Positions 1-14,900 are shown, numbered from the stretch's first letter. The stretch is 64,000 bases of DNA from Vandiemenella viatica (GCA_031002005.1 JARYHS010013630.1:32079504-32143503); one strand, 5' to 3'. The notes: generated by a model not told the origin, from the sequence alone. Numbers and translations are program-made.

Positions 1-1048
1 AGATAATGGGACCGCACATTCCTTCAGTGGGAGACAATCCACCCGTGCGAGCAGTTCCTGAAGTACAGAGTGGTTGTGTGCCTGCATGCATGAAAGAATA
101 ACACTATTAATTGATAAAAAGTTCAGACAAGTTTTTTTTTTTGCGCGAAACCCCTCGTTTTGAGGAGACGATTGCAGCTGGCCAGTGAGACGCCGTTCGA
201 AAGAATAATCATCGAATGTATTCCAAAGCATGTGCTCGTCCAGTGTTAAACACAGTGCGACGATTAAATTATGTTTTGTTAGTGTTGCGCAGAGAAATAC
301 CAGAAGATCGGACAGCGCTGACTTCAACATAAACATCAACTAGATGGTAATTACACAATTTTTATTCCGCCAGAACAAACCGAGTCAAAGTACGCCACAA
401 TGCTTCCGTGGTTCGGATTCCAAGTTAAACTGTAGATCCCTATACCTGGTAGGAATACCGGGTTCGTTAAGGCGGAATGTGTATCCAATAAAAAACATTA
501 TCACCAGGTCATTGGACCCACACGAGTCTTTACCTAAGAGGTGTACATTTTGTAGTAATGCTAGTGAATTTAGCTCCCTGGAGGTGCAGCGAACCGACGC
601 CCAGAGGTGACCATGAGCCGACGCGTGATACGGCGTCAGCAGTCGCGAGCGGACTTGAGCAGAGCACGGTAGGCGGACGTAATTCGCGATTTGTGACCAA
701 TCGTACAACTGTGCACTCCATTTCAGCAATGATCACCTAAATTCAAGATAGCAGCTAACTGTTGCATGGAGCCGAAGCTACGTTCTGTGTTGTTTACTCG
801 GCAGTTTGGAATATACTGCAAAAAAATCGAAACTGTACTAGTAGCAGGTGTTTTTATTACGCTAAACCTCCTAATCTGTATTGAGACCAACAACACCGTG
901 GTCAAGAAGATCTCATAACAGCCTATTTTCAATATATAAATCTTTAACAGACTTTGGTTGCCTTCAACATCTAATCGTCTACGCAGTTTGGTAATTCTGC
1001 ACTATTTAAAGATTATCTTGTGTCAACGATAGCAGATCGTCATCCTGA
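1..1048. repeat. Interspersed repeat, copy 1 (runs into gap)
   Basis: This kilobase is closely similar, in the same orientation, to 54434-54833 followed by 56062-56980. Shared landmarks are the opening ATGGGACCGCACATTCC, the block around 395-450 with TTCCGTGGTTCGGATTCC, and the closing GCAGATCGTCATCCTGA immediately before the N run. Relative to copy 2 it has a short extra segment at about 457-470, and it lacks both the 1.2 kb insert and the SINE found there. It contains no long open frame and I do not recognise the family. Confidence 0.85.
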
Positions 1049-2048
1049 NNNNNNNNNNNNNNNNNNNNNNNNNNNNNNNNNNNNNNNNNNNNNNNNNNNN
1101 NNNNNNNNNNNNNNNNNNNNNNNNNNNNNNNNNNNNNNNNNNNNNNNNNNNNNNNNNNNNNNNNNNNNNNNNNNNNNNNNNNNNNNNNNNNNNNNNNNNN
1201 NNNNNNNNNNNNNNNNNNNNNNNNNNNNNNNNNNNNNNNNNNNNNNNNNNNNNNNNNNNNNNNNNNNNNNNNNNNNNNNNNNNNNNNNNNNNNNNNNNNN
1301 NNNNNNNNNNNNNNNNNNNNNNNNNNNNNNNNNNNNNNNNNNNNNNNNNNNNNNNNNNNNNNNNNNNNNNNNNNNNNNNNNNNNNNNNNNNNNNNNNNNN
1401 NNNNNNNNNNNNNNNNNNNNNNNNNNNNNNNNNNNNNNNNNNNNNNNNNNNNNNNNNNNNNNNNNNNNNNNNNNNNNNNNNNNNNNNNNNNNNNNNNNNN
1501 NNNNNNNNNNNNNNNNNNNNNNNNNNNNNNNNNNNNNNNNNNNNNNNNNNNNNNNNNNNNNNNNNNNNNNNNNNNNNNNNNNNNNNNNNNNNNNNNNNNN
1601 NNNNNNNNNNNNNNNNNNNNNNNNNNNNNNNNNNNNNNNNNNNNNNNNNNNNNNNNNNNNNNNNNNNNNNNNNNNNNNNNNNNNNNNNNNNNNNNNNNNN
1701 NNNNNNNNNNNNNNNNNNNNNNNNNNNNNNNNNNNNNNNNNNNNNNNNNNNNNNNNNNNNNNNNNNNNNNNNNNNNNNNNNNNNNNNNNNNNNNNNNNNN
1801 NNNNNNNNNNNNNNNNNNNNNNNNNNNNNNNNNNNNNNNNNNNNNNNNNNNNNNNNNNNNNNNNNNNNNNNNNNNNNNNNNNNNNNNNNNNNNNNNNNNN
1901 NNNNNNNNNNNNNNNNNNNNNNNNNNNNNNNNNNNNNNNNNNNNNNNNNNNNNNNNNNNNNNNNNNNNNNNNNNNNNNNNNNNNNNNNNNNNNNNNNNNN
2001 NNNNNNNNNNNNNNNNNNNNNNNNNNNNNNNNNNNNNNNNNNNNNNNN
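1049..2048. other. Assembly gap (1,000 N)
   Basis: A run of exactly 1,000 N, which suggests a fixed-size scaffold gap and not a measured distance. It interrupts copy 1 of the repeat described at 1-1048, so the missing bases probably include the rest of that repeat. Confidence 0.99.
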
Positions 2049-2656
2049 TTCTAAACATATATGCGTGTTTTGGTTTCTGTTGTATTTGCACGATGCTGCA
2101 TTAAACCTATGAAACAGTATTCGAACACCAAGAAACCTACGATATTGATGAAACAAACAGCTTTGGAGCAGCTTTCACTCATTCCCTGTAGCCACTAGGT
2201 TGGTTATCAACATATTATTTTGTTTGTAATTATGGTGAAGATGGAAAGATTCAGCATGTCTTATAGCTATTTGTTCACTCGAGCTTTATTTACCTAGATC
2301 TGACTGTTAAAATTTGTATTTAGATCTTCAATTAAATTTATTATTTTCTGATGCATTCCTTTTAGTACTTGCAAAAATATCTTGCAGCCATATTCGGTTA
2401 AAGTCTTTTGTCGAACCTGCAAAATGTAAATAGACTACATAGACACCAGATCACAGGTAGCAATAGTAAATCTAGACGGACCCCACCGCAATTACAAAGA
2501 GATTTGTTAAAATTGAAGTGTTTATCCTAAGGGTGGAATGTTTGTGTTACTTGCGAAGCGTCTGACTTGTCATCTGTATGATAAGTGTATGTTTCCTTGT
2601 GAACTAGACGATTGCGGAACACCATATAAAACCTCAATCAGGACGCGGGGCCTCAC
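2049..2656. other. Non-coding, intron of the ITIH-like gene
   Basis: AT-rich sequence with no recognisable gene. It lies just 3' (lower coordinates) of the last visible ITIH exon, so it is presumably the next intron of that gene. Confidence 0.5.
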
Positions 2657-2938
2657 CCTGAGCGCCAGCTGCTTGGCGGCGTCCTTGACGGTGTCGTTGG
2701 GACTGGCGGCGTTTCTGTCTAGCAGCTGCCGCACCGTCAGGAAGGCCCACAGTCGCTCCGCGGACGAGACGCGCTCCAGCGAGGCGGAGGAGGCATTGAG
2801 GGCGCCCTCTATGAGGCCTGCGCCCTGCACCGTGGCGCCCAGCGCCTCGACGCCTGGCGCCAGGCGGCCCGCCACCACCAGCTCGCCGCCCCGGAACAGC
2901 GTCGGGAACTCCGCCTGCGTCACCGTCGGCTCCTCCAC
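2657..2938 (-). CDS. ITIH-like exon: end of VWA and following linker
   Basis: The exon has 94 codons, phase 0 at both ends. The acceptor is TCGCAG and the donor is GG|GTGAGG. It encodes FPTLFRGGELVVAGRL, which matches the ITIH motif 'F..LF.GsE.vVAGrl', then a helical segment with RLWAFLTVRQLLDR, which is the ITIH 'erLWAyLTi..LL..r' block. It joins in frame to the exon at 7642-8009 across ...TYAEGQ|VEEPTV. Further exons lie left of the window. It is very GC-rich, and an antisense frame stays open by composition only. Confidence 0.9.
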
Positions 2939-5900
2939 CTGCGACCAACAGTACCCGCGGCGGCTCCTTCTCAAACAACTGTACATTTTTTTTGTTTTTT
3001 GAAAATGTTTATACTTTCAAAACGAGATTAATAAACTTACTCAAAATACCTTAGGAATATGCGACTTTCAACCAGCTGCTCGAATATTTAGGCCACAGGT
3101 ACCCACTGATACTATCATCCACATCAGTGAGAGGAACACATTTTTAGGACGTAATAATTTCCAAACAAACCACGCATTATTAAAATACAAAGTTCTAAAC
3201 GTCCTCAATTTCAATTCCCTAACTTTTTTATTTGTGTTTTGTTTAATTTAATTTTAATTTAATTTAATTGCAATGGAACACAAGCTCCGGGGCAATTTCC
3301 TACACACCCAACTTCCCCCTATCCTGCACCCACCTTCATTTGACTCTACAAATTTTATCTTTAAATTCTTTCAAAAGTTTTCGGTAAATTATTCATCATT
3401 TCTCTTGGTAACTCATTCCAATCCCTGACACCCTTACCTAAAAAAGAGAATCTTCCCACACCCTTGTGCCTGAAATCGAGTACCAGCTTGTGGTCATGGT
3501 CATCTTTTCCCTTCCATGCACTACTTTTCATAGCTATTGCAATATCTTTCCATGCCTCATCGCCAGTATATGCCTGTACACTCCCATGACCCTCCTCATC
3601 CTCCTCCTGTCTTGCAATGAATCCCATTTCAGCTCCTTGTGGCTTAACGCCTCGCCGACGTCGAGGTGGTAGAGGAGCAAGGAACGGGAAGGAGTTCGGC
3701 CATTGCCTTTCGAAAGAACCATCCTGAATAAGTCTGGAGTGATTTGGGGAAAACTGAAATCTGAATGGCCGGACGAGAATTCCACCTCCGTCCTCCCGAA
3801 TGCGAGATGAGATCATTACCGCTCAGCCGCGACGCTTGATACTACTCGCATTCGGGAGGACAACGGTTCGAATCCCCGTTCGGACATCAGATTTGGATTT
3901 ACCATAGATTCTCCATATCAATCCAGGCGAATGCCAGGATGCTTTCTACAAAAGACCAGGGCCAAATTCCTTCCCGTTGCTAGTCTCCAGTCCTTTTCCG
4001 CCTCTAATAATCTCGACGTCAACGAGGCGTAAAGGCATAGCAAAAAAAAAAAAAAAAAAAAAAAACGCTCAGTTCTTTGCCAGTGTTTAGAGACGTTTAA
4101 GCAGAGGCAACTGCAGAAATACAACACGATTTCTGCAATAAGACAACATTTGACCAAATGAACTAGAATCAATTTAGGAACCTGTATGTCATGGAATCCG
4201 TCAGCTCCAGAATAGGTCCATTGAATGTTTGTCACTTCTCGGGCTGCCAAGTATTTATACGTCAGCACTACCTAGATAACGTCAGCCGAAAATAAAGAAG
4301 AAAGTTCTTTATACCGCTAGACCTATTAGAATTAAACAGTTATCTGTGTGCTTATACAGAAACTGAGCTATCATTTAGTGAACTGTAATGTCCCATAACT
4401 TCAAAACGTTTAGAGAAAGCTCCAATATATTAAGTTCAGATAATGTGTTGTTAATCTTCTCACATCACCTTATACAATGTAAACTAAATGCCAACACTGA
4501 ACAGCGTATTTCTTTATGCCTCATTGCATAATTTTTGGACCAGGTACAAGCAAAATTAGGAAAGAACGATCGCGCACAGAACAGTTTTTAAGCTCAAATA
4601 TTTGATCAACTTTAAGATACCAGCAAAAAAAAAAAAAGAAGTTTAAAAATACATATGATTATATGATTCCCTCAAGAAGGTACGTTAATGAAGGTGTGAT
4701 TTTACAATATATGGCCACAATAATTAAATATTAATAACTAATGAGTACCTGATCAGAACTTATTTTAAGAGAACATTTGAAATTAAAACAGAGGTGAGAC
4801 AAGGATGGGCCTTGTAATACTCCTCTATAATTATTTGTATTACTCTTCTTAAGTTAGCCAATTATAATAATCCGTTCTTCACTCATTTATCTTTCTACCT
4901 AATTGTTTCGTAATTAAAGTCCACAGGTTTTTAGACGGTTTGGCCCTTAAATACCGCCATTCAACGCACGTACGCGGACAGAGGAGCTACTTAGTTCCAT
5001 TAAAAGGTTCTTATCATCCAAATAAGACGTCTTAGCTTCATACAATCAATAATTTGCTATTTTATTGATTAAAGCCCGATTACTGCTCTTAACAACTTTA
5101 TTTTTACACGAGGCACAAAACTAAAATTGAAAATACACTCGTTCTGTATATTAAGAAACAATCACTGATTCATCTGGCATAATACAAAATATTAGATCGC
5201 AGCCACAACTTTGGCGCACGACCTCTCACTCCCGCTCACGGCCAGAGACACTCCACACACCTCTGCACACACTCAAAACCATAGATGTTAACATCACTTA
5301 TACTACCCTTTTTTACATGCTTAGTGTCGTCTGTGATTTCCGTGAGCATAAATACAATTCCTTACAATGCATATTCATACATTTATTTTAATATTATAAT
5401 AATACATCTAAATATATATATTCGGGGCTAGTGGATATGCTATAGCCTCCACAATCCATGTCACCTAGAATATCCAAGAGAACCCCGCGCAGGAATAGCG
5501 GAAAGAAATGAATAAGCTCGGTATTACGATGTTACTAGTCTGAGGTTGAATTTTACTGCCTTGGCTCTGCGGACAATTGGCATAGAATGTAAATTTTGCA
5601 ACTCAAGGAGGCAGTGACCGAGGAAAATGCTTAGAAGCAGAATTCAGCGATATATGCCACTAGAGTATGCAAATACAAATCCTTGACTTATCAAACCAAA
5701 TACGAATGTTGCGATACATTATCTAAACCGAAAACCTACATGAAGTGGGAACAGTTGCCAAAAGATAACTGGAAGAAACAGAGAAGAAGAATGATTCCAA
5801 AGAAAATTGTTCGATGTAAACAAATAACAGCATTCCTGATACATTACACTTGTGATCAAAGCTATTGTTATATTAAAAGTTTGAGAAGTTGTCGATCATG

Positions 5901-8900
5901 GTAAATAAAAGTTGAATAACTATATATAGAAATCTTAATCAGAAAGAATATCAAGAAAGGTGCATACAAAAGAATAAGAGAACTTATAAATGGGGGAAAA
6001 GATTCTTCTTCTTTCTCCTAGCATTTATCCCGCATTGCAGGGTCTGCTTTATTGGACTACTACTTCCATAGAAGCACATTTTGTGCATCCTCAGGACAGG
6101 TATTCGCTAGTCAAAAAATGTGCCCCCGCAAAGCACCTAGCCAGCGCTTCCTGGGTCACCCTCGTGGTCTTCGGCATTTAGGACTTACATCCAGTGCAGT
6201 TCTCGCAACTGAACAGTTGTCGCTGCGCATTGTATGGACGCACCATCGCAGAAGAATCAGAGGAAAAGATTTAAGGATATAAAAAAACTGTTCAAAACGA
6301 AAACTGCTGTGGTAGCAAATCTATTTGAAGAGTAGCCATTAAGAATTTGAAGGGTATCCTTGAAAGATGAGCCAAGCACTGTGAGTTAAATTGTGAAGGA
6401 TTACTTGTTAAAAATAAATGGTGAAGTGACTATAACTAAAGCAATAATTTTCTGTTGCATATCTAGTGTTGAATAAAAATTTTTTTTTCTGACTTGAAAA
6501 AAAAATATGTTTTTCTGGGACATGTTTTTTTTTCATAACTACTAAATTTCAAATTTTTCAGGCATTTATCATTTAATATGGCTGTTTAATATGACTGTTT
6601 AGAGTTTATACTAAGTACTTATCTTATTTTTAAATCTTCTATATTTTTCTGGTTCAGTAAAAAAAAAAAAAATTACAAAAATATTGGTAACATTGACCGA
6701 AGTTTTCTTTTACCAATGGGGACTTCCTGAAAAGGCTAGGTTCCCGAAAAGGCTAGGTTGAGTGAGAACGAATCCCCGTTCCCCATTGTTTGCATTGATA
6801 CTCGCTATTTGAACTAGTGCTGCCAGTCTACAAATTTATCCGTAGACCTACGGATCTTTATCAAAAAATTAGGAAATTTATCTACGGTTTTTTGCCTCTT
6901 CTTTATTATAACTTATTGTGCATTCCTTATATTCGTATACTTGTTAAACTCGCAGCGTATAGTGATAATACTGAGTCATTGTCAATAATTATGAATAATT
7001 TCCTTGCAACCGTTGGCGTAAACCAACGATTGAAAACAAATAAAATTCCTATTTTGTATGATAATAGATTTAAATTCAAACTTAAAAGACCGTAATACAG
7101 AAAAATCGGCACAGTGTGTACTTTGCTCACAATTTATAATTGCAATCTCAAAAGCTTTTGCATACAATACAACCAATTTAACTATTTCTGTAGTTATGGA
7201 TATAGAGGAGACAGAAGAAGAAACAAAATTCCGACTCCAACTGAACTAGTGTTGGTAGTACTGATACTAGTGAATGTGGTACCGACATAGAGGATGAATA
7301 AAAAATTATGTTACCTATATAGATTTATGAATCATTATGTAAGACATTATATGATTTAGTAAAGATTTAAAACACACATGTAAAATGTAAGTTCTATAAA
7401 TAAAACTATAATTTATCAAATATATTGTTTCCTGAAGGGAAAAAAAAAAACTAATTTAGAAAAAAAAACAAGGGTGCTAGTTTTTTTTAATGTTTTTTTT
7501 CACAATCTGAAAAAAAACTTTTTTTTCAATTTGTAACACTATGCATATCTCGTTTCAAGTACTGGAGGGGTTGAAAGTGAAAAATGCAGTACGCATAATT
7601 GATCTTCATCTGAAATGAAACTGCGTGATGAGAGTACAGACCTGCCCCTCGGCGTACGTGAAGTTGACGTCGGAGAGCAGGGGCGACGCGATCTGTCGGT
7701 AGAAGTTCCTCAGCTGCAGGTACGAGTCTGCCGCCTCGTAGATCCTCCTCGCGAAGCCTCCGTTGCGCAGCGCCAGGCGGCGCAGGAAGCCGAAGTCAGC
7801 GCCGGTGCCGAAGGCCAGCGTGAAGATGGCGGCGCGGAACTCCTCGTTGGTGTGCGTCACTCGTCGGACGATCTCGTCGGGGTCGCTGACGTCGCCGTTG
7901 GGCTCTCCGTCGGTGAGCAGCACCAGTAGCGTCGCCCTGCGGCCGCCGGACGAACGACCCGCCTCGCAGACGCGCAGACCCGTCGACAGCGCAGCGAACA
8001 TGTACGTCGCTGCGGGGGAAAATCACTTTCTACGTTTAACAACCATTTCTTATAAGTGATATCAAATGATGATTAACTAACAGTATTCCTGAAAGCAGTA
8101 GAGTTATAAACCGGTGAAAGTGTTTTGGGTATGGTCATGGATAAGTTCTCATTCAGATTCGGGGAAGGTAACTGATGAAGCTGATTCGGTCTATTTTTTG
8201 ATTTCTGATTATTCTTGGGCCTCTTAAGGTCTATTTAAACAAAAAAGTATTAAAAATAGCCTAAAGTGATAAAAATGAGTTTTGGGATCAAATATCATGA
8301 TTGCATGACCTGATTTGGTTGAATTAAGAATGTGGCCTGTATTCGACTCTGCAAAATTTGAAGGAAGTTACAAGTCTTAAGCAGAGACTGAGAAGATGTT
8401 GCATGGTAGCAGTCGTTTAAGCTCTAACAGATACTTTTACGGCGCATGCCTTACCCGGTTTGCCAGCCAGCCCCCTGCGGAATTTACCTGGCTCTCCTTG
8501 CCTGGCGTTGTAAGGCTAGTGTTCCAAAGATCATGGTATAAGATGATAACTACAATGTGTTCAGAGTTAAGTATTTAATGTTGTTTTTTTGGGGAATCAT
8601 AAAAGTACAGTCTAAAACAATGTGCTGAATTACTAGGATCCAATATTCTCAAAGACAACCAGGGGCTGCTAAGATTAACGTCCCCATCGTGTAGACGAAA
8701 CATGATCGTATCCACTCACGTCCAACTCTGTCGTTCGGCGATTAATACACTACCATATCTCTAAGCTTTTTTTATTACTTTTTCACCGTTTAAAATTCTA
8801 TGCTGTGTGATACGCAAGGCAATAGCACGTCGACAGTAACCTAGATGGAATATAATGGTAATTTTATAATCTTTAAATTGCGAATCACCTCCGTTGGCCT

Positions 8901-11900
8901 GGAAGCTGGAGACGCTCTGTTTGGCCAGGTCGATGTTTTCTCTGGTGGCCGGCACGATGGCGCTCTCGTTGAAGCTGGGCACCGGATGGCGCACTGTGTA
9001 GTAGTTGAAGTCGAAGTCGTAATCCAGAGGCACCCCCGGGTGCCACACCTGTCAATATCAAAACAATGTAGCACCAGAAACGTGCGAAAGAACCAACATA
9101 AATATATCCAGAAATATAGGAATAACTAGCTGCTGCCCACGACTACATTCGTGTTTGTAAAAACTTTGATTGCGCAGGGTATTTATGGGTGCAAAGTGAA
9201 ATATAGAGACACACATATCTTTGGTCGAAAAATGAAAGTTCCCTCAGTACACCAATTTCAACCACCATATCTCCCACACCCCCATAGCTACCGACATGAC
9301 ACCACGATGATGCACCTTGGGAAACTTGAGGCTAATGCCACACAAAGTCACCAGTGGACTGCGCTTAGTAGTTTTGGTTTTAGAATGGAATATAGGAACA
9401 CACATGTCTGTTTTTATTAAAGTCCACCATTTTCAACCACCATATCTACAACACCCCCACAGCTACCTACATGCAACCACCATAGTGAACAATGGAAGAT
9501 TCCGGGCTACTACCACACACAAACGCCAATGGTTTACACTTGGTATTCTAGCTGTAAGGTGAAATATAGGGATACACTCGTCTTTGGTAGGAATTATAAA
9601 GTGCCCTAGGTCGACCACTTTCAGTCACCAATCTCCCATACTCCCATAGCTACCGACTTCTAACCATGATAGTGCACGATGGGAGACTTCAGGCCACTAC
9701 CGCTCACAGACACCAGTGGTATGCACTGTGTAGTTGAGGTAGCAAAGTGAAATATACGGACACACATGTCTTTGACTGAAATATATAAAATGTCCTTGAT
9801 CGACCACTTTCAGCCAACCTATGTCCAACTCCCCCATAACTACCGACATGTAACCACCATGCTACTACCACACACAAACAGCAGTTATCTGTGCTAGTTT
9901 GTGGTGTCTGAAAAGTGAAATATAGGGACACACACACACACAAATATACATATAAGATTAACGTGTTCTCTAAGTAATTTATTATGCCACTTGGTGATAT
10001 AAATTACTAACTAAACATCCAGATCAGACAGGAAACCAAAATTCTAAGGAAAACGTTAACGATTATTCGAGTTTCCGTTTGTTTTTATTTCTGCTCGCAT
10101 AATTAAAGAAATTCTCAAAAACTTTCCTGTTCAGCATGACAAGTATTTTCAGTAGTCAAAAATTTCGAGAACTAAATACAAACAGTTTACTGTTACAAAT
10201 TTTTTAAATGTCGTCCAACAACTCTAATTTTTTTCTCAGAATACCAAACGTTGTGCTGATTTCCGTGAGATGAGTACATTAGTGTTATAATTTTGATAAT
10301 CGTGGAATGTGGAATGATTTCGGATTTTGGATACTGACCTGCACGGAGGATGCGAATGGCACGAGCGAGAAGGTGTCTCCCTCGTTGAGCTCGTCCAGGA
10401 TGGTGTGCATGGCGGTCTTGAGCTGGCTGATCTTGCGGCCGGACATGGAACCACTGGTGTCCAGCACGAAGACCACGTGCTTGGGCAGCGGCGACAGCTC
10501 AGAGGGGGAGTAGAAATGCACGAAGTAGCCGTCGTCACTCAGCTGCACAACAAAGCAAACCACATTACCACACACTACGGCAGTCTATGAAGGGAAACTA
10601 GAGTCTATTTCGTAAATGCAGACGATAACAATAAACAGAGGGAGAGGAGAGTAGAAGGTGAATGATGCAGTCATCCACGGTAAAATAGAGGAGAAGTAGT
10701 ATGAACAAACAAAAAATCCTATTATTGACTCCATAGATATCAAGTAATCATGACAGTCAAGAGGTGCCTTGGATCGAATCAGCTTCAATTGACTTGCCTA
10801 ACTGCCTCATCTCAACAAACTCCTTACAACCTACGTCCTCAAATATATGTTTCATGTATTCTAATCTTTCTCTTCCTTCACATATTGTTTCCTTCAAATG
10901 TTCCCTCCACTAATAAGTTAACCAATAAAATGTCTCTAAGACACTTCCACAAACTTCTTTCTTCGTCCAATATTTCAAAAACTCGTCTATATCGTAGTTT
11001 ATCTGTAAGTTTAATTTTCAGTATGTTTCTATAGCACCACACTTTAAAAACTTACATTTTTCTTCTTTCTGATATTCTAAAATACCATTAGGTGCTGTGC
11101 TCCATGACGTGTTTTAAAATGTTCTCAGCCAACCCTACATTTTCGAAGCATTCCATTCTCCTTCTGTCTAATTTCTTTCAAATTTAATTCTTAGATCCAT
11201 CTACAATCTTTGACATTTTTTTGTGATGTCAGATTATTTCAGTTTATTCACTTTAAGCCTGTTTTGTCTTTGTTGCTTCTTTATTCATTTCTAATTCAGT
11301 TTTCACTTGAAGACTATGAGATTGTGGTCAAAGTGGTAGTGCCTTAGATTATGCATTGATGGAAGGTACAGAAGCACCCTGATCATAGCTATTGTTTTTA
11401 ATGTTTGTTGGGAAGCTTGGGAGATGAAGCGTCTTGAGCAAAAACCTTCCCCGCACCACCATCGGGATGTCGAAACTACTTTCCTGTCTCCTGCTGTGAC
11501 AGTGAATAAGAATTAATCAATGTTAATCTTATAACGTCTTATAACATACTCCTGGTCATGCTTCGGGCTTCTTTCTGTACCGAGCATATAAGCAGGTAGT
11601 TCCCTCTCTTCTCCTCTTATCTTTCCTCTGAAACTTACTTAATTACTTTTGTATCTCTTTCTGATACTGCTCTCTTTATCAATTTCAATGATAGGTACTA
11701 TTATTGTTACAAATAATAATATGTAAATCCACTTAATTCCATTTATTCTGCAACTTCTTTAAACTCAAATAAAAAAACACTAACATCTTCACTAAGTACT
11801 TTTTCAAACAAATCATTTCTGACAACTCTCATTTTGTCCATTCATACCGACCAAGACTTCTGCCTGAGCGCCCTACAAGCCTATCTGCGCCATGCTATTC

Positions 11901-14900
11901 ACTACTGCGTTCTCTCCCGTCACTCCGTGGGGACTGTATGTACCGTAGCCTCTCCAGCGCCGCAACAACAATGGGTCCCGAACTCCAGAAACAATGCTTC
12001 ATTATTATCACTTAAATCAATAATACAGGAAATCCAAAAATAATATTAACTTGAAAAAAGCATCTGCAATCAAAACTAACAGGGATCGGGGTGGGCTGGT
12101 TATATGTGGCATATATGTCACAATATTCACGTTTGCATCAGGAACTGAACAATGCTTAAATTCAGACACAGTATATTCACTGTTATTTGATAAAAGTAGT
12201 TTAAAATTTGATTTGGTAAGAATTTTACTAGGATTTATAATGCCTTCGCAATGGCAGAGATTATTACAGGAATGACCAACCAAGATGGGAAGTAAATACA
12301 CCAAATTAAGAAGAAGCCTCTTAAATAATGAAATGGGGTATAAATTCAATACGAATGCCTAACAATAACGTGCTGGTTTTAAGAGAATGTGGATGGATAA
12401 ATGTCCACTTAATCGATAATTTTACACCAATCAAGGAACGAGCGTTAGGTTCGAAGCAGTCGGATTACACGAAACGCATCATGGATACTAAACATTCTGT
12501 GCAGACTACCAACAACCAAATACACTGTCTCAGACAAAGGTTGCAACTTGTCATTCTACTGTCATCTACGAGGGTTTCCTAGAGCAGCAAAAATCTTTTC
12601 AGTACAATGATCTATGGGAATATCCCGATGCTATTCGATTTTTTAAAGTTTTCCATTATTGGTGATTAAAGTATATTCAGGCTATCGTGAAACATTCTAT
12701 ACGTAATTTACTTCATAATTGTTGGTTTATGGACCGAAAGTATAAGCTACATTTTCATTTGGCATAAATGGAGATAAACGTAAACATTCTGCAATAGCTC
12801 AGAAAACTTGGTGAGGTCCCTTACCAGTATCTGGTTGGGGGTTGGCGGAGTGGTCGACGTCGTAGCTGACGACCAGCTGTCCCTTGACGCCTTCCTCCCT
12901 GAGCTGCTGCTGCTGCTCTGTGGTGGGCGCCCAGCGAACTGTCGCCACTGTCGGCGCCGGCCGTTCCACGTGAGCCAGCGGGTTGCCTACGATCAAGGTG
13001 CCATGCAGTAGAAGGATTCATCTGCCAGAATCAATGGTTTCTAGGCTATTCGATCGGATACAGCGACGCGATGTCACCAGGATAGCCTACGCGAAACCGT
13101 AATTGAAGTTGTCACAAAAATAGCTGTAATTTATGCAGCGATGCGTCGATAATAATTCGCCTTTACCGCGACAAAATGGAAAGTGTCTTAAGATAGACAC
13201 TCCAACATTGAAAAGCTCAACGTTAAATAAGGATCTTTTTGAAAATAATAATCAGTTAGAAAAAATATTTTGCATTGGTATCTAGCTGAATTTTTTGCTC
13301 TGAATGAACTGGCTACCGCGTGAGATTACTCGGGGACTATTTGTTCCTGCACCGAAAAATCAACTTGGAGCAGAATGGGATTCTGTAAATATCAGTCTTT
13401 ATTACTTCATTTATCTGTAATTCCAGTCGAATTTTCGACTATTGTCAATAATCCACCTGAAACAGAATTGTTAGAAGGTTATGGATAAGAAAACATAAGT
13501 GCACTTTCAGACCCCTGCCTTAAAATTGAAATCACAATGGGAATGCGTCAGAAGGTCTCATATACTGGCGATCTTTGATCAGCTGGTAATAGGAGAGATA
13601 CCTGGAGAGAAAACTGTGTAAAAGTAAACACCAAGGAGAAAATAATACTGCCTCAGTCGTTATACAAGCAGTTGCAGAAATCTGATCCGTCGAGGAACCA
13701 AACATTGGTACAAGACTAGAGTTAATTCCCGATCATACAAATATCTTGTTTACTTCCGCAAATTCCCCAGAATAACTCAGGGTTATTAAAAGGCATTTAG
13801 GTCGATCTTCTTTACATTTCTTCGAAATAACTAAATGAACCTAAGTGCTTAAGGACCATTTCTTCTACAAGTTGTAAAATCTGGATTGGCACTTTCAAAG
13901 AATTCGATAGACAGATTTCAATTTTTAAAACTGGGCTGGAATTCTAGAGAATTTACTTTTCTGCTCTGACTTCAAATATGGTTGTCTTCCTTCTAACCTC
14001 TGTTACCGAATAAATGCCGGCCTTATTGTAAACCTGACTAAAGTAAAGTAAGATAATCTTTATACAGATGCAGCATTTCATATCTGAACCTATTCTTCTC
14101 GTCACTGATGTTAAGTTCTGTAGTTCTAACCTGGTGATTACCACAAAGTAAAGAAATAGATAAACAGAAGATAGCATCTGTCCGACTTCAAGCACATTGT
14201 GACAGTAATGAAGCAATTAGAATTTGAAGTAAAACATTTGTAAACAGACTTAGGTACGGTATTCTAAATGATACTATAATGAGATCTGAAGTAGAACAAA
14301 CATTTCGAGCGAAACTTCATTCAGGATCTGGGATCCATGTCCCAGTCGAGCTATATTGATTCAAGTTCCCCTTGGACATTGTAAATCAATCTAATTGCAA
14401 GGCAAGAGAGTTCCTAGTGACACTTACTGGAGTTGTCCTGCATGTCGGCGATCTCGTTGCTCTCCTGCAGGCTCGGCACCTCCAGTCTGGTGATGGGACT
14501 CGTCTCGTTGATGTGAACCTCCACCGACAGGTCATTCACCAGCTGCGACAAGTGTTACAGGAGAGCTGCAAGATCTGACAATAGTATTGTGGATTTCATT
14601 TACACACCTAAAGGTTGGAAATTTCTTGGGGAAAGAAAATATGTGTCATGCTGAGATAGCTGAAGAATAGCTACTGCGTATGGATAATTCGTCTACTCCC
14701 CTGTCAATAATCAAATAATAAGCGGGTAAACAGACATTCATCCTGTTACGTTATGTGTTAGGTAAATATCTGTAGTGTAGATAATATATCTATAGTATTA
14801 TATTAGTATTTAAGAAATCAGGGTTGATGGTTCAGCATAGAAGTAAAGATAACGAAAATTGCTTTTTGTTTTTTATTATCTCTGGCCGGTCCGGACTTGT

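Noticed and set aside
1006..2156. Long open frames across the first N run
   Set aside because: They consist of unknown residues from the gap; no sequence supports them. The same holds for frames over 32231-33398.
2538..3002. 154-codon plus-strand ORF
   Set aside because: Antisense to the ITIH exon at 2657-2938; composition artefact.
7615..8059. Plus-strand frames over the ITIH exon
   Set aside because: Antisense shadows of the exon at 7642-8009.
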